Origin: Ypsolopha sequella
Taxonomy: Eukaryota; Arthropoda; Insecta; Lepidoptera; Ypsolophidae
Assembly: GCA_934047225.1 (NCBI GenBank)
Contig: CAKOHE010000018.1
Span: 372,001 to 436,000 of the forward strand
Reading direction: 5' to 3'
DNA: 64,000 bases
Shown here: piece by piece, positions 11,085-22,817 of the stretch
Layout of the letters: each line of letters starts with the position of its first letter
Position numbering within the stretch: position 1 is the first letter of the stretch
Notes under the pieces: model-generated
What the model was told of the DNA's origin: nothing
What the model saw: the letters and a program-made list of their open reading frames with translations, nothing else
Databases searched by the model: none
Made by a program: the position numbers and the translations under genes

Positions 11085-11757
11085 AATAATAATAATAATA
11101 TTCATTTATTTCAGATAAATTAATCCATATTTATAAATAAATTGCTAAAATACTAAAATTTAAAAAGAATACAAAAAAAAAGAAATACACAGAAACAATA
11201 ATAACCACAAAGTGTTGATGCTGACGCTATCTGCTCCATACTTGGTACGACGGAGTGTGTAGCGCCTGCCAATGTTTCATAAAGGGCCCGTCCGACCTGC
11301 TGGTGACACTGAGGAGACTGTTACCGCTGTCCCGCACCCTGCCCGCCATCGCAGTTGCTCGCCTGCGCATGGTGGTATAAAAGCAGTCAACGTGCACTGC
11401 GGCGAACATCCCCGACGCGCTGCAGAAGCGGGGCAGCCGCAACAGTGCCCTCATCGCATTATTGTATTGAACGCGAAGAGCGTTGTACGACTTCTGCGTG
11501 TATGATAACCACAGTGTGCCCGTATAAAAAGATGTGCAAAAGGCTCGGAATAAGGTAATTTTTACTTCCTTCGAGCTACGGGCAAACCTGCGGGCTATCA
11601 TATTTGCTCGCACCGACAACGCCCTCCTTTCTCGTTCAATATCATCGTCATCCTTCAGGTCGGGTGTCACAATATGACCCAGGTACTTGAAAGTATGTAC
11701 CCGCTCTAAGGGCACGTTATACAACCTGACTGGCATAAGATAAGTTGTATAAGACAA
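11085..11757 (-). mobile_element. 5'-truncated LINE, family L1, antisense
   Basis: Minus-strand ORF 11757-11227 matches the C-terminal part of the LINE at 6885-7862: both share FKYLGH, DIERERRALS, ITLFRAFCTS-type and LRLPR-CSASGMFA segments. The RT catalytic core is already lost. The 3' end carries AAATAAATGAAT followed by a TTA/ATT microsatellite at 11085-11103. It is inserted antisense in the coiled-coil gene's intron. Bases 10734-11084 and 11758-12659 show no coding signal. Confidence 0.85.
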
Positions 11758-12659
11758 CTGTTTCTTTTTTCTCGATTTCTCAATTATTTCACAAAAGTTA
11801 AAATTTTAGCTCATCAAAGATGCTGTTTATGAAAACTATGCTATTTAAATTGGGTCATTGTTATACTATCTACGAATTTACTTGAGCAGATTTTCAATAA
11901 CTATTCTAGTACATAAGTAAATAATGTTTTTTTTTTCTAAAGTGGCAGCACTTTCTTAACATATAGACCGTTAAGCTAAAAGCATAGACTAAGTATTATG
12001 CTAAAAGTAACGCGAAACATGCGAGACTTTGAGTTAAGGGGAAAGATGAGGCATATACCTATATGACATAATTTGGATGACTTCCTTGTGGGAAACCCAG
12101 TCATTAAAAAAATACGCCTATGTTCTCCTAAGTTTATGAAGTATGTTTGAAGAAAACACGTCAAAAAAAATCTTTTGTAAACCTCTATTTATAGGCTGAA
12201 ACTAACCCAATCAACTTTATTGAGTCTATGCATTGCTTCTCTGTGTACGTACCGTGTACACATCTGTCAAATTTTAGATTCCTTGTTGTAATGCTTATAG
12301 TTCCAACTATAGGGCTTCTAATCATAAAATTAGTTAAATTTAGCTTAGTCGAAGTACTAAATAACTTTACAATTGTTTCTTACAAAACACTTTATTCCAC
12401 CAAAAAACACAGAAAAAGAAACTTCAAGTAAATACAACTTTTTCAAAGACAAAAAAAGCTTCTCTCACTACAATTTTCAAATTAAATTAAATTAATGAGG
12501 TTTTAATAATATCATTGATATCTAGCGTAACAAAAATAAATATAACTTTGGAAAAAAACAAATATAACCATTTTTTCCGGTGAAAAAAGAATACAGCATA
12601 GCGTTTGACTTCGAGAAGTTTTATAAAATTTGTTTGAATGATATCTAGTAGTTTGAACA

Positions 12660-12840
12660 AATCGTGTTTTTATTTTAACCAGAAGCGGAGTTATTTAATA
12701 AAAACACGGTTTTTTGAGAGCGCGTGATATTTCGGTTGTCGTAACAACAACGACTCAGCGCGCTATTTTAACAATAATAAAACGTCATAGAGTTCAGTTC
12801 TACTTGATGCAAAATGAAGTGCTCAATCTCAGGTCACCAT
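12660..12840 (-). repeat. Diverged half copy of MITE D
   Basis: Read on the minus strand it follows 1515-1680 (GATTGAGCAC, AGAACTGAACTCTA, TTTATTAAATAACTC-type blocks). Ends are not intact. Confidence 0.55.
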
Positions 12841-12987
12841 ATACTTAATAAAAAAATTGCTGTGTTCCCGTATATTGAGGTCGTTTTGAAAGTCCTTTAG
12901 ATCTTATTAAGCAAGGTTTAACTTTGCTAAAACAATATACAGGCGAGCAGAGCAAAGCGTCATCAATTTCCAAATTTTTGATTCCAG

Positions 12988-13116
12988 TCCACGGAAGTAA
13001 ATCGTCACTTTGAAACTGTTTCACGCGGCTATCAGGACTTGCCACCGTTGCCGCTGTCTAAACTGAAACGTCGTCTACCGCCACAAACTGAAGAAACTGT
13101 ACCTGAATCTGAAGAT
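12988..13116 (+). CDS. Coiled-coil protein gene, exon 7
   Basis: Acceptor TTGATTCCAG, donor GAT|GTAAGT; 129 nt, phase 0, 43 codons. The product (STEVNRHFETVSRGYQDLPP, then a KLKRRLPPQTEE block and PESED) is basic then acidic, a tail region. The following intron is 10.6 kb and holds most of the mobile elements up to 23688. Confidence 0.8.
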
Positions 13117-13244
13117 GTAAGTTGAAGTTTTAAATCGAACAAAACGTGGCAAATTAAAAAAATCACTATGTATGGGTTCGAATCTGTAATAGTACAGGAA
13201 TCGAATGAATTTAACCAAGAAGTTTACAAGCAGATTAGAGTGCT

Positions 13245-13400
13245 AACCTCCGTTGTCACTGTTTCTCCTGTATATTAACGATTTGCCAAAAATCCTAAAT
13301 GCTATTAGTGTTCTATTTGCTGATGATGTGTCCATAAATGTCCATAATACTAGAAACAGCAAAAATTGTCCATAAAAACTTACACCTATTTACAAAAAAT
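13245..13400 (+). pseudogene. LINE reverse transcriptase fragment
   Basis: About 30 codons read FLLYINDLPKILNAISVLFA then DDVS: the RT motif region with an FADD catalytic box. Both ends are truncated. A tiny non-LTR relic, different from family L1. Confidence 0.6.
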
Positions 13401-13435
13401 AAAGACGTACACGTACATAGTAAAAACAAAACATC

Positions 13436-13835
13436 AAATAAAAAATGAGTTCAAAAACTAAAACCCGGCTACTGTAATATCACGCTCTAAAAAGTATGAA
13501 ACAAGAAAATATTCTCATCTGAAATTGTTATGTACAAACGAATCAATATTTATCGTCGATTAAATAAACAACTTACACCTAAAGCTGACGAATGTATTGT
13601 TTTTTAGGGTAGGTGGCATAAGACCACGGCTATCCTCTGAACATCACTATGAATATTTATTAAATACATTGAAATGTGTTACGCGTAAGTTGTTTATTTA
13701 ATAGACGATAAATATTGATTCGTTTGTACATAACAATTTCAGATGAGAATTATTTCTTGTTTCATACTTTTTAGAGCGTGATATTACAGTAGTCGGGTTT
13801 TAGTTTTTGAACTCATTTTTTATTTTAATTATTTT
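13436..13835. mobile_element. Foldback MITE, about 130-bp arms
   Basis: The left arm (13436-13575, with TGAGTTCAAAAACTAAAACC) and right arm (13690-13835) are nearly perfect inverted copies, both including ATAACAATTTCAGATGAGAA and a TAAGTTGTTTATTTAAT block. The centre is about 110 bp. Transcripts would fold into a long hairpin. No ORF. Confidence 0.85.
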
Positions 13836-14654
13836 GGGGATATAATTTCATGATAAAGTATATGCAGAGCCGCTTTACATATAAATACGTATTTATTATA
13901 TATATATTTTGGGAAGGATTGGAGTGAAGCTTGATTTTATAGAAATTATTCCCAATTATCGGGTGCAGGCAAGCAAAGCCGCAAGCAACAGCTAACAATG
14001 TATATTTTTTGAAATGTGCAAATTAACCTCTAGTATGTGGACAGGGATCGCAAGACGCCTGCTCCGTGTGGGAAGGTTTGCTTTTGCCGCACCGTATATG
14101 TGTACAGGTTCGGCGCGGTTAGAGCGCGCGCGAAAGTTTAGACTAATTGTTGAAAATAACAATATATTTGATAGGAGACTATATACTTAGCGATTGAATT
14201 TGTTTGCCAGATAACTAATGAATAATGTAGAGCAGACTAGAGCATACTTTAGTACCGCAGGTATATTGTACAGACGGTTGAATAAACCACTTCACTGAAT
14301 TTGTACCTAGTGTAGGAAATGTACATATTTTGATCATAATTTGGCAATTTTATGGAGTTTGATTATAATCCCCTGTGAATTAGCATATAAACTAACTGTT
14401 TTTATCAAGAAAGTATACTTACAGAAGGAAAAACATTGAATAAATACACTTTCAATATTGCATGATCACTCACAAATCCGACATTTTGCGGCCACTGGTC
14501 ATTTCAAACTAGAATATGACGCGAATAACGGTCGATTGATCGAATGTTTATGGTTCGTTCAGTCTCTTTGTATATCATTCTTTACTCTTAAAAACCATTT
14601 TAAACTATATTTTAATACTATTAAAACCTAAAATCGCATAAAATCGAGCAATAT

Positions 14655-15030
14655 ATTCTTTGCACAGCTCTGTGTTTACACATACTCGCACGAGTCTCAG
14701 ATCTGTGTTTAAACATATTCGAGGGAATCACAGATCTGTGTTTACACATACTAGAGGTTAAGCCCTTTCATTTGATACCCAATACGGCATAATTAAGACA
14801 TTTTTTTTAGTTCATGACTTTATGCCCTCTAGAAGGCGCTTTAATCAATTTAATATAACGTCTTGTACCCTATAACCAGCGAACGATCAAGACGCTTCCA
14901 GCGATACCTCATTTGTGAAATTATGATAAGTAGTTTAGAAGATATGAGGGAACAGATGAACATTCATACATACATACATTCCGGTCAAAATCATAACCCA
15001 AGAAGGAGAGCTTCGCCGTAGTCGGGTAAA
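14655..15030 (+). repeat. Short repeats and interspersed-repeat tail
   Basis: 14655-14760 holds three imperfect copies of CTGTGTTTACACATACTCG-type units about 38-45 bp apart. 14860-15030 (CCAGCGATACCTCATTTGTG, a CATA run, GTCGGGTAAAAA) resembles a common lepidopteran interspersed repeat tail, by recall only. 13836-14654 and 15031-15198 show nothing I recognise. Confidence 0.4.
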
Positions 15031-15198
15031 AATAAACTAAAATTACCATTTTCAAGACTACAGATGTTTCAAACAAAATAGCCCCAATGTCAATATGATA
15101 AAAGTAAATAATAAGGTCCCTAACGATATTAAAACTGAAATTAAAGGCAAAAGTAAAAGTTACTATACAATTGAGGAACTTTTAACCGAAAAGTTATA

Positions 15199-16516
15199 CG
15201 AGGGGCATGCCAAAAGAAATTAGATACTCAAAAATTATAAAATTTATTCTTTATTATAAGTATCGATCTTTTCGAAGTATTCACCCTGAGCATGTATACA
15301 CTTGTCCATACGTCTGAACTAATTGGAAAATACCAATGACCACTCTTCTTTAGACACCTCAGAAATCTCGAAAATATAGGCAGCCAGTGCATCTTCTTTG
15401 CTTTCAAACTTCTTCCCCTTTATTTTTTCTTTGATTTTTGGAAACAGGTAAAATCACAAGGTGCTAGGTCATGGGAATATGGTGAGTGAGGGAGGATTGA
15501 CGCATTTTTTGAGTCGAAAAAGTCAAGTGTTTTGGCAGACGTGTGTGACGCCGCATTGTCGTGGTGCCTGAGAAGGCGTCGGATTCCTGACTTCGGTCGC
15601 TTGTCACACCAAGCTGATATTACTGTTGGAGCACAAACTGTCACATACCATTCGGAGTTCATCGTTCTTTGATTCTCTAGCACTACAGTAGCAATATGAT
15701 CCGTTTTGCTGAAAAACGAGGCGACCATTTGTTTCTGTGTGCTTCGTGCACGGCGACATTTCGTTGGAGTTGGCTCATCTTCAAAGCACCATACAGTCGA
15801 ATGTCACTTTGTTTCGGGATCATAGTTAACATAGTTACATAAGCCATGTTTCATCACCAGTCAGTATATCATACACATTTTTTTTCTCGCCACCGTCGAA
15901 TTTATCTATCATGAATAGGCACCAATCCAACCGACGGTCTTTCTGCTCATCGGTAAGTTTGTGCGGCACCCATCTCAAACAACATTTACGGAGAGAAAGG
16001 TGGTCGTGAATTATGGTTTGCATTGCTGCTGATCCAATTCCCTGTTCTCGCTCCAGCTCTACATACATAATTCGTTGGTTTTCGCGAATAAGTTTTTCGA
16101 CTGCACGAACGTTTTCTTCTGTGACCGCGGTTGGCAGTCGACCTGTCTTCGCGTCATCTTTGAGACATCCCCGTCCTCTTTTAAATTCAGCAAACCAATT
16201 AAATACTGTTGTTCGTGAGCAACCAGACTCACCAAAAGTAGCAGCCAAAAGTTCAAAACATTCTTGAGGCTTAAAACTTTTTTATAGTCATAATAAATCA
16301 TAGCGCGACAATCACTTCGACTGAGCTCCATTGCTGCAAGCGAATTCCCGCCAGATTCTCGGAAAAATGATGCTCATCCAAATAAAAAAAAAAAGAAATG
16401 ATGTGCGTTCTATTTTCAGATATATCAACAAACAACGAGCCTATAAGATGATGTATAACTTGCCAGTGTCAATCAAAGGAGTAAAGAGTATCTAACTTCT
16501 TTTGGCATGCCCCTCG
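15199..16516 (-). mobile_element. mariner transposon, complete but inactive
   Basis: The element is 1318 bp, normal for mariner. Inverted termini: CGAGGGGCATGCCAAAAGAA at 15199 and its inverse ending at 16516, about 30 bp long. The target TA is duplicated at 15197-15198 and 16517-16518. The single gene on the minus strand is broken (see the entry inside). It sits in the large last intron of the coiled-coil gene. Confidence 0.92.
15420..16331 (-). pseudogene. mariner transposase, frameshifted (DD34D)
   Basis: A cut-and-paste transposase read from ATG at 16331. The N-terminal HTH region begins MELSRSDCRAMIYYDYKK and shifts frame near 16270, continuing as AATFGESGCSRTTVFNWFAE and the RWVPHKLTDEQK block. 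The first catalytic Asp is in TGDETW (about 15845). Then come a frameshift and stops (15780-15835); the second Asp in RHHDNAASH and the third in SHDLAPCDF are separated by exactly 34 residues, the mariner spacing. At least two frameshifts and in-frame stops make it non-functional. Confidence 0.9.
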
Positions 16517-16694
16517 TAATATTTCACTTACTCTTAGCAATTAAGCAATCTGGTCTAATATAATTGTTGGCTAATGATCTTTATTCTCATAAGAACATAG
16601 TTCACTTAAAATGAGATTTTGCTTAGATAACATTTAGTTTATTCTATGATTTGTCGACAGTGTACATATGTTGGTAGGTAATATTTTACTTTAA

Positions 16695-16995
16695 AACACG
16701 TTTGTTGCAATGTAAGTTTTGAGCTTAGTTTTAAAAGTAGATATCAATTCACATTCTTTTATGTTATTTGGTAATTTGTTATAAAGTTGCACTCCACCAT
16801 ATAGTAAATTTCTTTTTCCATACTCAGTCCTTGGACAATGTGATTTTAGTATATTTTTTCTTCTGAGATTATGTTTAAATGTTCTTTTCTCCAGGTTAAT
16901 TTCTGTATGAATTTGTTTTTTTAGAATTTTTGGTATAAGGATACAAGTATTATATGTGTATATTTGTAAGATTTATAATAATTATAATATGTAAA
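16695..16995 (-). pseudogene. LINE ORF2 C-terminal fragment
   Basis: About 95 open codons on the minus strand ending in TAA near 16695. Legible pieces are YTYNTCILIPKILKKQ, RRKNILKSHCPRTEYGKRNL and LYNKLPNNIKE-STFKTKLK. The pattern (a GPxLWN-LP-like motif then FKxxLK) is the C-terminal end typical of CR1/Jockey-type LINEs. No RT core is left. Bases 16519-16694 and 16996-17392 are AT-rich without features. Confidence 0.65.
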
Positions 16996-17392
16996 ATTAA
17001 CGTCATAATTGCCAGTGATAAACACAAAAATACTTTAAATTATTGAATTCATTGTTATTTAATGTATATATATCAAAAATAAAGTAATTAATTTATGTAA
17101 ATTTTATGTCATGTAAATTGTAATTATTTTGGGTATCTTTATTTTTTAAGCATGCACTGCAACAACATTGCTATGCCCTACAAGGGGTATCATGTAATTG
17201 AACTTTATAATACATGTTATTATTAATAACGCCAACTTGTACTACATGATTGCAATAAACGAATTATGAAAACCACACGCAGGATAAAATAAAAAAAGTG
17301 TCTACCGTACCACTAGTGGTAAACTAGCAAATCGAAAGTTAATATTGCCGTTTGCGGCAAGCTAGTAATATTTATTTACTACTAGCTGACCC

Positions 17393-17425
17393 GGTGAACT
17401 TCGTATCACTTACCTCTTAATATAA
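17393..17425 (+). repeat. Interspersed-repeat 5' end (CTAGCTGACCCGG)
   Basis: CTAGCTGACCCGGTGAACTT is a start common in lepidopteran interspersed repeats, by recall. A matching type of 3' end lies at 22740-22817, so 17393-22817 could be one composite insertion of 5.4 kb, but continuity cannot be shown. 17426-17959 carries no recognised feature. Confidence 0.35.
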
Positions 17426-17959
17426 ACCATATTAGTTTAAACCATATGTATGTATTTCAGAGCCGGCAGCTTTATAAAGGCATCATCAGATAGTCTAAGT
17501 ATCGGCTCCATAGTGGGCGGAAAGAGTGGGCAAATCACGCACACATGTCCAGCTTAATGTTCATACTTATTTTACATGAGACATTATATTAGATTATAGA
17601 TACTTATATTAACAAATGAGGTACCAGCCTATTTTTTTTTGTCTGTATCGATTACGCCACATTACTAAACGTAATAGTAACCTGCCAACACTGACTGTCA
17701 GTATCACTGTCACCGAACTTTCCAAGAAAATAAAATTGATATTTCAAAACTATTTTTCAGAAGTTATAGTTACTTTTGACGAACAACAGAAGTACCTGTC
17801 CTAGTTGCACAAAAATTGTAAAGATGCAACGAATGTTTGACAATAACCTGATAACTTCAAGTTTTGTATAAAGTGCGGTCACAATTTGAGCCGAATAATA
17901 CGAATTAATAGGGCTAAGGAACAAAAAAATCGAGTGAAACAACAACTGTTATTAAAACC

Positions 17960-18236
17960 GAAGTTCGTCTCAACAATGCCATCATCATCATCTGTGTCAT
18001 CATCTGAAGGAATAACATTTTCAGAACTTAATTTAACTGCCGATGATAAGGATTTGGATGAGATTTAAGAAAAGGATTTGGATGAGATTTAAGAAAGTCA
18101 TGAGCACAACATCGGCAATATTCTGGTTCTACCAGATTTGTCCGAGTCACCGAGGCCTTCCGCCACGCCGTCAAGTCCTGGCGAGGCAAGTCAAGACATC
18201 TTTAGCAAGCCTGTTTCGCATTCGCTGTTAGATTAA
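17960..18236 (+). pseudogene. Degenerate coding stretch, Ser-rich, unidentified
   Basis: An open stretch reads STMPSSSSVSSSEGITFSEL, then NLTADDKDLDEI and a stop. A 24-bp unit (AAGGATTTGGATGAGATTTA-AGAA) is duplicated at 18045-18092, repeating the stop. A second open stretch (LVLPDLSESPRPSATPSSPG) ends at TAG/TAA near 18236. It looks like an acidic linker of a transposon protein; family unknown. Confidence 0.3.
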
Positions 18237-18375
18237 TTGATATGTTGCCGATTCAGGTGTCAATCGCGGAAATTTTAGAAAATATGCTTCCTACCGTAAA
18301 GGTTGATTTATATAGTCTTTAATAAAAAATATTTGAATTATATCAAATTGAATATTATTTCAGACATATATGTAT

Positions 18376-19202
18376 TAGTAACAACAAATATACCTAAATG
18401 CACGACACCGTGGTGGCGCGGCCTTCCAATGTAAGTGGCCGGCAAAATTGACATTTTACCCGCATTGTTTGCATTGCCATCGGCATTAATAGCATCGCGA
18501 AGATGAATGTACTCTTCAGATCGAAGCTGCTATTGGTTTAGACGGATGTACGTCAATCGTTCAGTCTCAATTTTGACATACATGTCAACTGCAAAGTGAT
18601 GAAAAAGTCGTTGACACATCAAAATATGATTTATTTCACCTTCACGGATTCTGTTTGAATAAAAATTCATAGCACTGACTTTTTTGTTGGTTTCAGCACC
18701 TGTAATCAATTAATCAACTATCCCAAAAACTAATGAGTCTAATGGATCAGGTGGTGGTGGGACTAACTGTGGCAATTTTATTTTACCACCAGCACAGCAT
18801 AATCCTGCAAATTCACCGCTGTATTTTAAAGCTTTACAATGTTGACAAATGATTGACATTTCCCCAATTGTTACAGATTTGTCGGCACTATAATCTATTT
18901 CTTGATCGTAGGAGAATGCTCCTCGTGCCAGGTTTACAGGAACATTGCGTCTGCGGAATCGATCAATTTCATTTTCCCATGCTCGCTGCTGTTGTGATCG
19001 ATGTGCCCGAACTCGTTCCATTCTATGCCTATTATCCACTTCATTGTAATTCACTCTAGAATGCAAATCTGCCATACCAATACGACTGTTATCATTATCA
19101 GTCTCTCGCTGGTCATCAGTGCGATTAGCGCGTGAGGTAGCTCGTCGCACATTCGATCGACTTCGACGACCTATGTATGTTAGGTCGTTTTCTCCTCGGC
19201 AT
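18376..19202 (-). pseudogene. Helitron Rep/helicase N-terminal part, broken
   Basis: Rolling-circle transposon protein, start region. Minus strand from ATG at 19202 (MPRRKRPN), a frameshift near 19175, then 146 codons (19150-18710) with a Cys-rich motif ICQHCKALKYSGEFAGLCC followed by GKIKLPQLVPPPP, typical just upstream of the Helitron-like N domain. Further downstream the domain itself is readable: RLFHHFAVDMYVKIETERLT, YIRLNQ then an in-frame TAG, then LRSEEYIHLRDAINAD and LPATYIGRPRHH, where homology stops. The Rep HUH motif and helicase are absent. Stops at 18710 and inside the domain rule out function. Confidence 0.75.
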
Positions 19203-20504
19203 TGTAAGCAGTATCAGAATGACAAATCAAGTTTTGAATCTTTTTTCAGGTGTTAAAAACATAATGTGTGCGGGTAATAGATAAATTGAATACAATTCCG
19301 TGCATTCTGAAACTTGACTGCTGTTCAAGTAAAATAACTGACACAATCCAATGTGATTTTTTAAAATAATCGTTAAAACATTTTCACTGATTTTTTTGAG
19401 GGTTTGACAATTTTATAATTGCTAAAAACTAAGAAAAAAAGAAGCAGTTTGATCACAGAAAACTGTGACGTCATAATGTAAAACCTCATACAAATTTCAT
19501 AGTATCGGGGCGTTTTGACATTTGATAAAGAGTCGCTGATTTGATTTTTAGGGAAGTACTCAATTTCAGATCGTATAGCGAACTTTACTGTTTCAAACTC
19601 AGAATAAGGAATACAAATAGAAACCTGACTAAAATAATACGCGGAGAAAGACACCTATCCTTGATTTTCTCACGACATTCTAGGGCGTTAGAGAGAGATG
19701 GATATGTTTTAGTTTTTTCTTAATTAGGTAGGTTGTCACTAGTTCGTTGCTTTGCTAGTGATGTAACAATGTCGATTTTTGACTACGATAAATAAACCAA
19801 ATCGAAATGAACCGCGACCAATCTCCTTACCACACATTATATCGTATCAAAGTGTGAAAAAAAAAGAGAATGCAGGAGGCACCGACCTTTCTGGTGACAT
19901 CCTCTTGCTTTGGAAGGAGGCCAAGAGAATAGCAAAGTGGTCTCTGTCTACCCCAGTGGGACACATGTTATATTGTGTAAATAAGGAATTAATAAAAGGA
20001 TATCTTTCGTTTAGCATAATATTTTTTATTAAGTACAAATTACTATATCGTAGGCAGGTAGGTACATAAGTTAAGTCCAAAATTGTGCTTGTTTCTAGTA
20101 CAAAAAATGCTGTAGCTTGTATCAGAGATACAACCGTAAACTATTTAAGTAGATACTTTTTAAGTCGCCTCTTAACTCAATCAAATAGATGTTCGTTGAT
20201 GTCACGTCTTTGTTCAATCAAGGAGGAAGGAATTAATCGCAACAATAGAAATCATAATAATCATAGACTTATAGGATTCGTAATTATAATATTATGTCAA
20301 TGATGAGCGATGACAGCGCAATTACTACAGAGGTAATTTAATTTTTTTTTTTATTTCTATCAAATAAACAACAACTTATCTTGAATAAAAACTAATAACA
20401 AATAATGATAAGAAATCAAATTATGCACAGTACAAGTCAATAAGCATTCCCAAAATTCATTTCACGATAGAACTACCCTGTCAAAGTACTTTTATTGTCA
20501 ACCA

Positions 20505-21950
20505 CTAAGTACGAAAATTTCTTGATCTGCGGAATTTCTTCGTGAAGTCGATCACGGCAGTAACGTGAACGAACAGGCCTTTCAGAACGATTTGCGAACA
20601 TAGAAGTATGCACTTTTCTAAACCACAGACATCCATAGGTACTGGTTCTGTTGCCTAAAATTGAAAAATTATCGAGTTAATATACTATAGTATAGTACAA
20701 GCACGTACGTACAAACAAGATTGATAATGCAATTATACATAATTATTTAAAGGTTACCAATGTGTCTGTATCTGGTAAATATAACGTTGGTAAGGCATCT
20801 GCTTTTAAAAGTCTCCATTTTAAATTTTCGTTTGGTCCAAAAGAATCCGACGTAAAGTGTTTCGAACAAATATGACTGCTTTTGTTAATTGCCCAATTTG
20901 GTCAAATTATTCGTCTAAGCCATTCACTTTTTAATTCTTCCCTTTTTGGAAATCTGTAACAAAAAAATATAGCGATATTTATTCGGCATTATTTTTCTTT
21001 TAACTCGCGCTGCAATGAGGGATTTTCTTTTCTTTTTTTTTTTTTACTCTTCCCTAGTCGCTGGATAGATGGCGCTGAACTTGGTAAGTTACTGCAAGGA
21101 ACGGAACGTCACATAATTTTTTGATTATTGCACTTGGATGTAATTTTGAGATCGTTAAACGAAACGTACATAAAAAAGTAATTAATGTCATTGTCACATC
21201 ACATCACAATGACATTTTGAAAATAAATAAATAATAACAACAAGGAAAAATAAAAAAATAATTAGCAGTCTTTTTATGAGTTTTCTACGCCATAAAGAAA
21301 ATGTCCCAAGAGAAAAAGAAGAGAAGTCTGTGCCTTGTGGATTTGTATAAAAATGGAGGCATACATCTTTTTCCTAAAGATGAAAGTCGTAAAGCGCAAT
21401 GAGTACAAGCCATAGTACATTTTAAACCTGGACGGACCATAACAAAGCATTCGCACATAATATGCTCAGCACACATGTCATCAACCAACGAGCGTATGTG
21501 ACGTGACGCAATGTTTTTTTTTTTTCAATCGTTTTGGCTTTGGCACCTAGCAACGTAGTCAGTTCAACACCATCTACAGAGTTCTTGGAAACTATGTTTT
21601 TTTTTAATACTCAAAAAGAAAACCTCTCATTAATCTATTATCCTTTATGCACGGCTGCCGCGGGAACCAATGTTCGATAGTTTGCCACACGGACTTTAGT
21701 ACATCACTATACGAAAAAACATAACCTCTCATAGTCGGCAGAAAATCTATATAAAACAGGCAAATATCGGTGTAGAATTGAACACGAGTATGATTTACAA
21801 GAACTACTATTATTGTTACTGAGTTTTAGGTATGATCCTGCAACTTATTAACATAAAAACTATCAGAACTCACCGATTTAATGATATTGCTTCATTGTTG
21901 TTTTCTTTTCTTCCTGTATGCGATTTACAGCCTTCAATCGCACAAGACAT
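20505..21950 (-). pseudogene. THAP-domain gene, three exons, stop in exon 2
   Basis: DNA-binding zinc-finger gene (P-element-type transposase or derivative). Exon 1 21950-21874: ATG, MSCAIEGCKSHTGRKE with the C-x5-C start of a THAP finger, donor CG|GTGAGT. Exon 2 20953-20758: acceptor TTACAG, joining in phase to RFPKREELKSEWLRR, then an in-frame TGA at 20912-20914, then PNWAINKSSHICSKHF (the C-x2-H half), KWRLLKADALPTLYLPD, donor TTG|GTAACC. Exon 3 20654-20505: acceptor TTTTAG, 49 codons to TAG. The finger reads C-C-(FP, W, P)-C-H as expected for THAP. The TGA truncates the finger, so it is a pseudogene unless the base is an error. No catalytic domain follows. Confidence 0.65.
21301..21501 (+). 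pseudogene. Second THAP-domain fragment, opposite strand
   Basis: From ATG 21301: MSQEKKKRSLCLVD, then GGIHLFPKDESRKAQ, a TGA at 21400-21402 where THAP fingers carry Trp, then VQAIVHFKPGRTITKHSH and IICSAHM, ending at TGA 21499-21501. The C-V-x-(FPKDE)-(W)-(F-PGR)-S-ICSAH pattern is THAP. It lies wholly inside intron 1 of the minus-strand THAP pseudogene and comes from a different THAP family. No transposase body follows. Confidence 0.6.
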
Positions 21951-22739
21951 TTTATTACAATGTTAAAAAAACAATCAACACAAACAATAATAAATCACAC
22001 TTTCACGAATTTTGAGAGGAAGAGCACCAAAATATTTAATTTCTCTCGGTGAAGCTGTAAACTTTCGCAAAATGCAATAGACATTTCGATGCCACCAAAT
22101 TAAGATGTGATGCACGCAAAGAACGATATTACAACACAACGATACAATGATGAGACATATTTAATTTGATGGTATTATAATATTTGAAATACATCCAAAT
22201 TACATCCATCTGACATTTGTTTGGTTCAATCTAGTGACACACCAGGAAAAAATATAAAGTAAGTGCGGTCCGCTGTTTCATTCACTCGTACACAGGAGTA
22301 ATTGACGTTAGATGAGTACAATGGCTAATGCCCAGTTCTTATTTTAGTCAGGCTTCTATTTGTATTCCTTATTCTGAGGTTTCAAAGTATATTTCTGAAC
22401 GCACCCAACACCAAAGACAATATAACCACTTCGCCAACACAACAACCAAGTGTCATTATAGTGTCATTATTTTACATGTTTTAAATCTAAATACGCGATA
22501 ATCAGACTATTATGGATATATGTTGTCGATTCCAAACCCTTATTTAATCTAGATCTACATGTTTTTATTCCTAAAATACCGAACCGACGACGCGACGGGG
22601 CAAACATCAAATGTTTGATAGGTAAGAACAGTTTGTATGGGAAAATAAAATTGTCGTTTTTAGTATTTTCCTCGCAATTTTTCCACATTTTCTCATCGCT
22701 TAAACCTTCCCTGGACTTCCACGAATATTTCAAGACTAA

Positions 22740-22817
22740 AATTAGCCAAATCGGTTCAGCCGTTCTCGAGTTTTAGCGAGACTAACGAACAGCAATTCAT
22801 TTTTATTTATATATAGA
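22740..22817 (+). repeat. Interspersed-repeat 3' end
   Basis: CAAATCGGTTCAGCCGTTCT, then CGAGTTTTAGCGAGACTAAC and a TATATAGATATAGAT tail. This AATCGGTxCAGCCGTT end is frequent in lepidopteran repeats (RTE or Helitron associated, by recall). 22394-22739 and 22818-23139 hold no supported gene. Confidence 0.45.

Larger units (their letters stand above)
19585..22393. mobile_element. Inverted-repeat segment carrying THAP fossils
   Basis: CAGAATAAGGAATACAAATA and neighbouring bases (about 50 bp, 19588-19636) recur inverted at 22345-22393. The 2.8 kb between holds two THAP-domain relics in opposite orientation. This is what a decayed P-element-like (THAP transposase) or composite element would look like. 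No target duplication was found. 19637-20504 and 21951-22344 have no coding features that I can support. Confidence 0.45.

Noticed and set aside
14655..14760. CRISPR array
   Set aside because: Three imperfect adjacent repeats without spacers, in insect-type DNA.
17461..17557. Extra exon of the coiled-coil gene (acceptor TATTTCAG, open stretch AGSFIKASSDSLSIGSIVGG)
   Set aside because: Phase does not match exon 7 (phase 0), no donor in frame fits the last exon, and it sits directly after a repeat terminus.
22467..22733. Minus-strand ORF of 88 codons
   Set aside because: No domain, no splice or start context; next to a repeat terminus.
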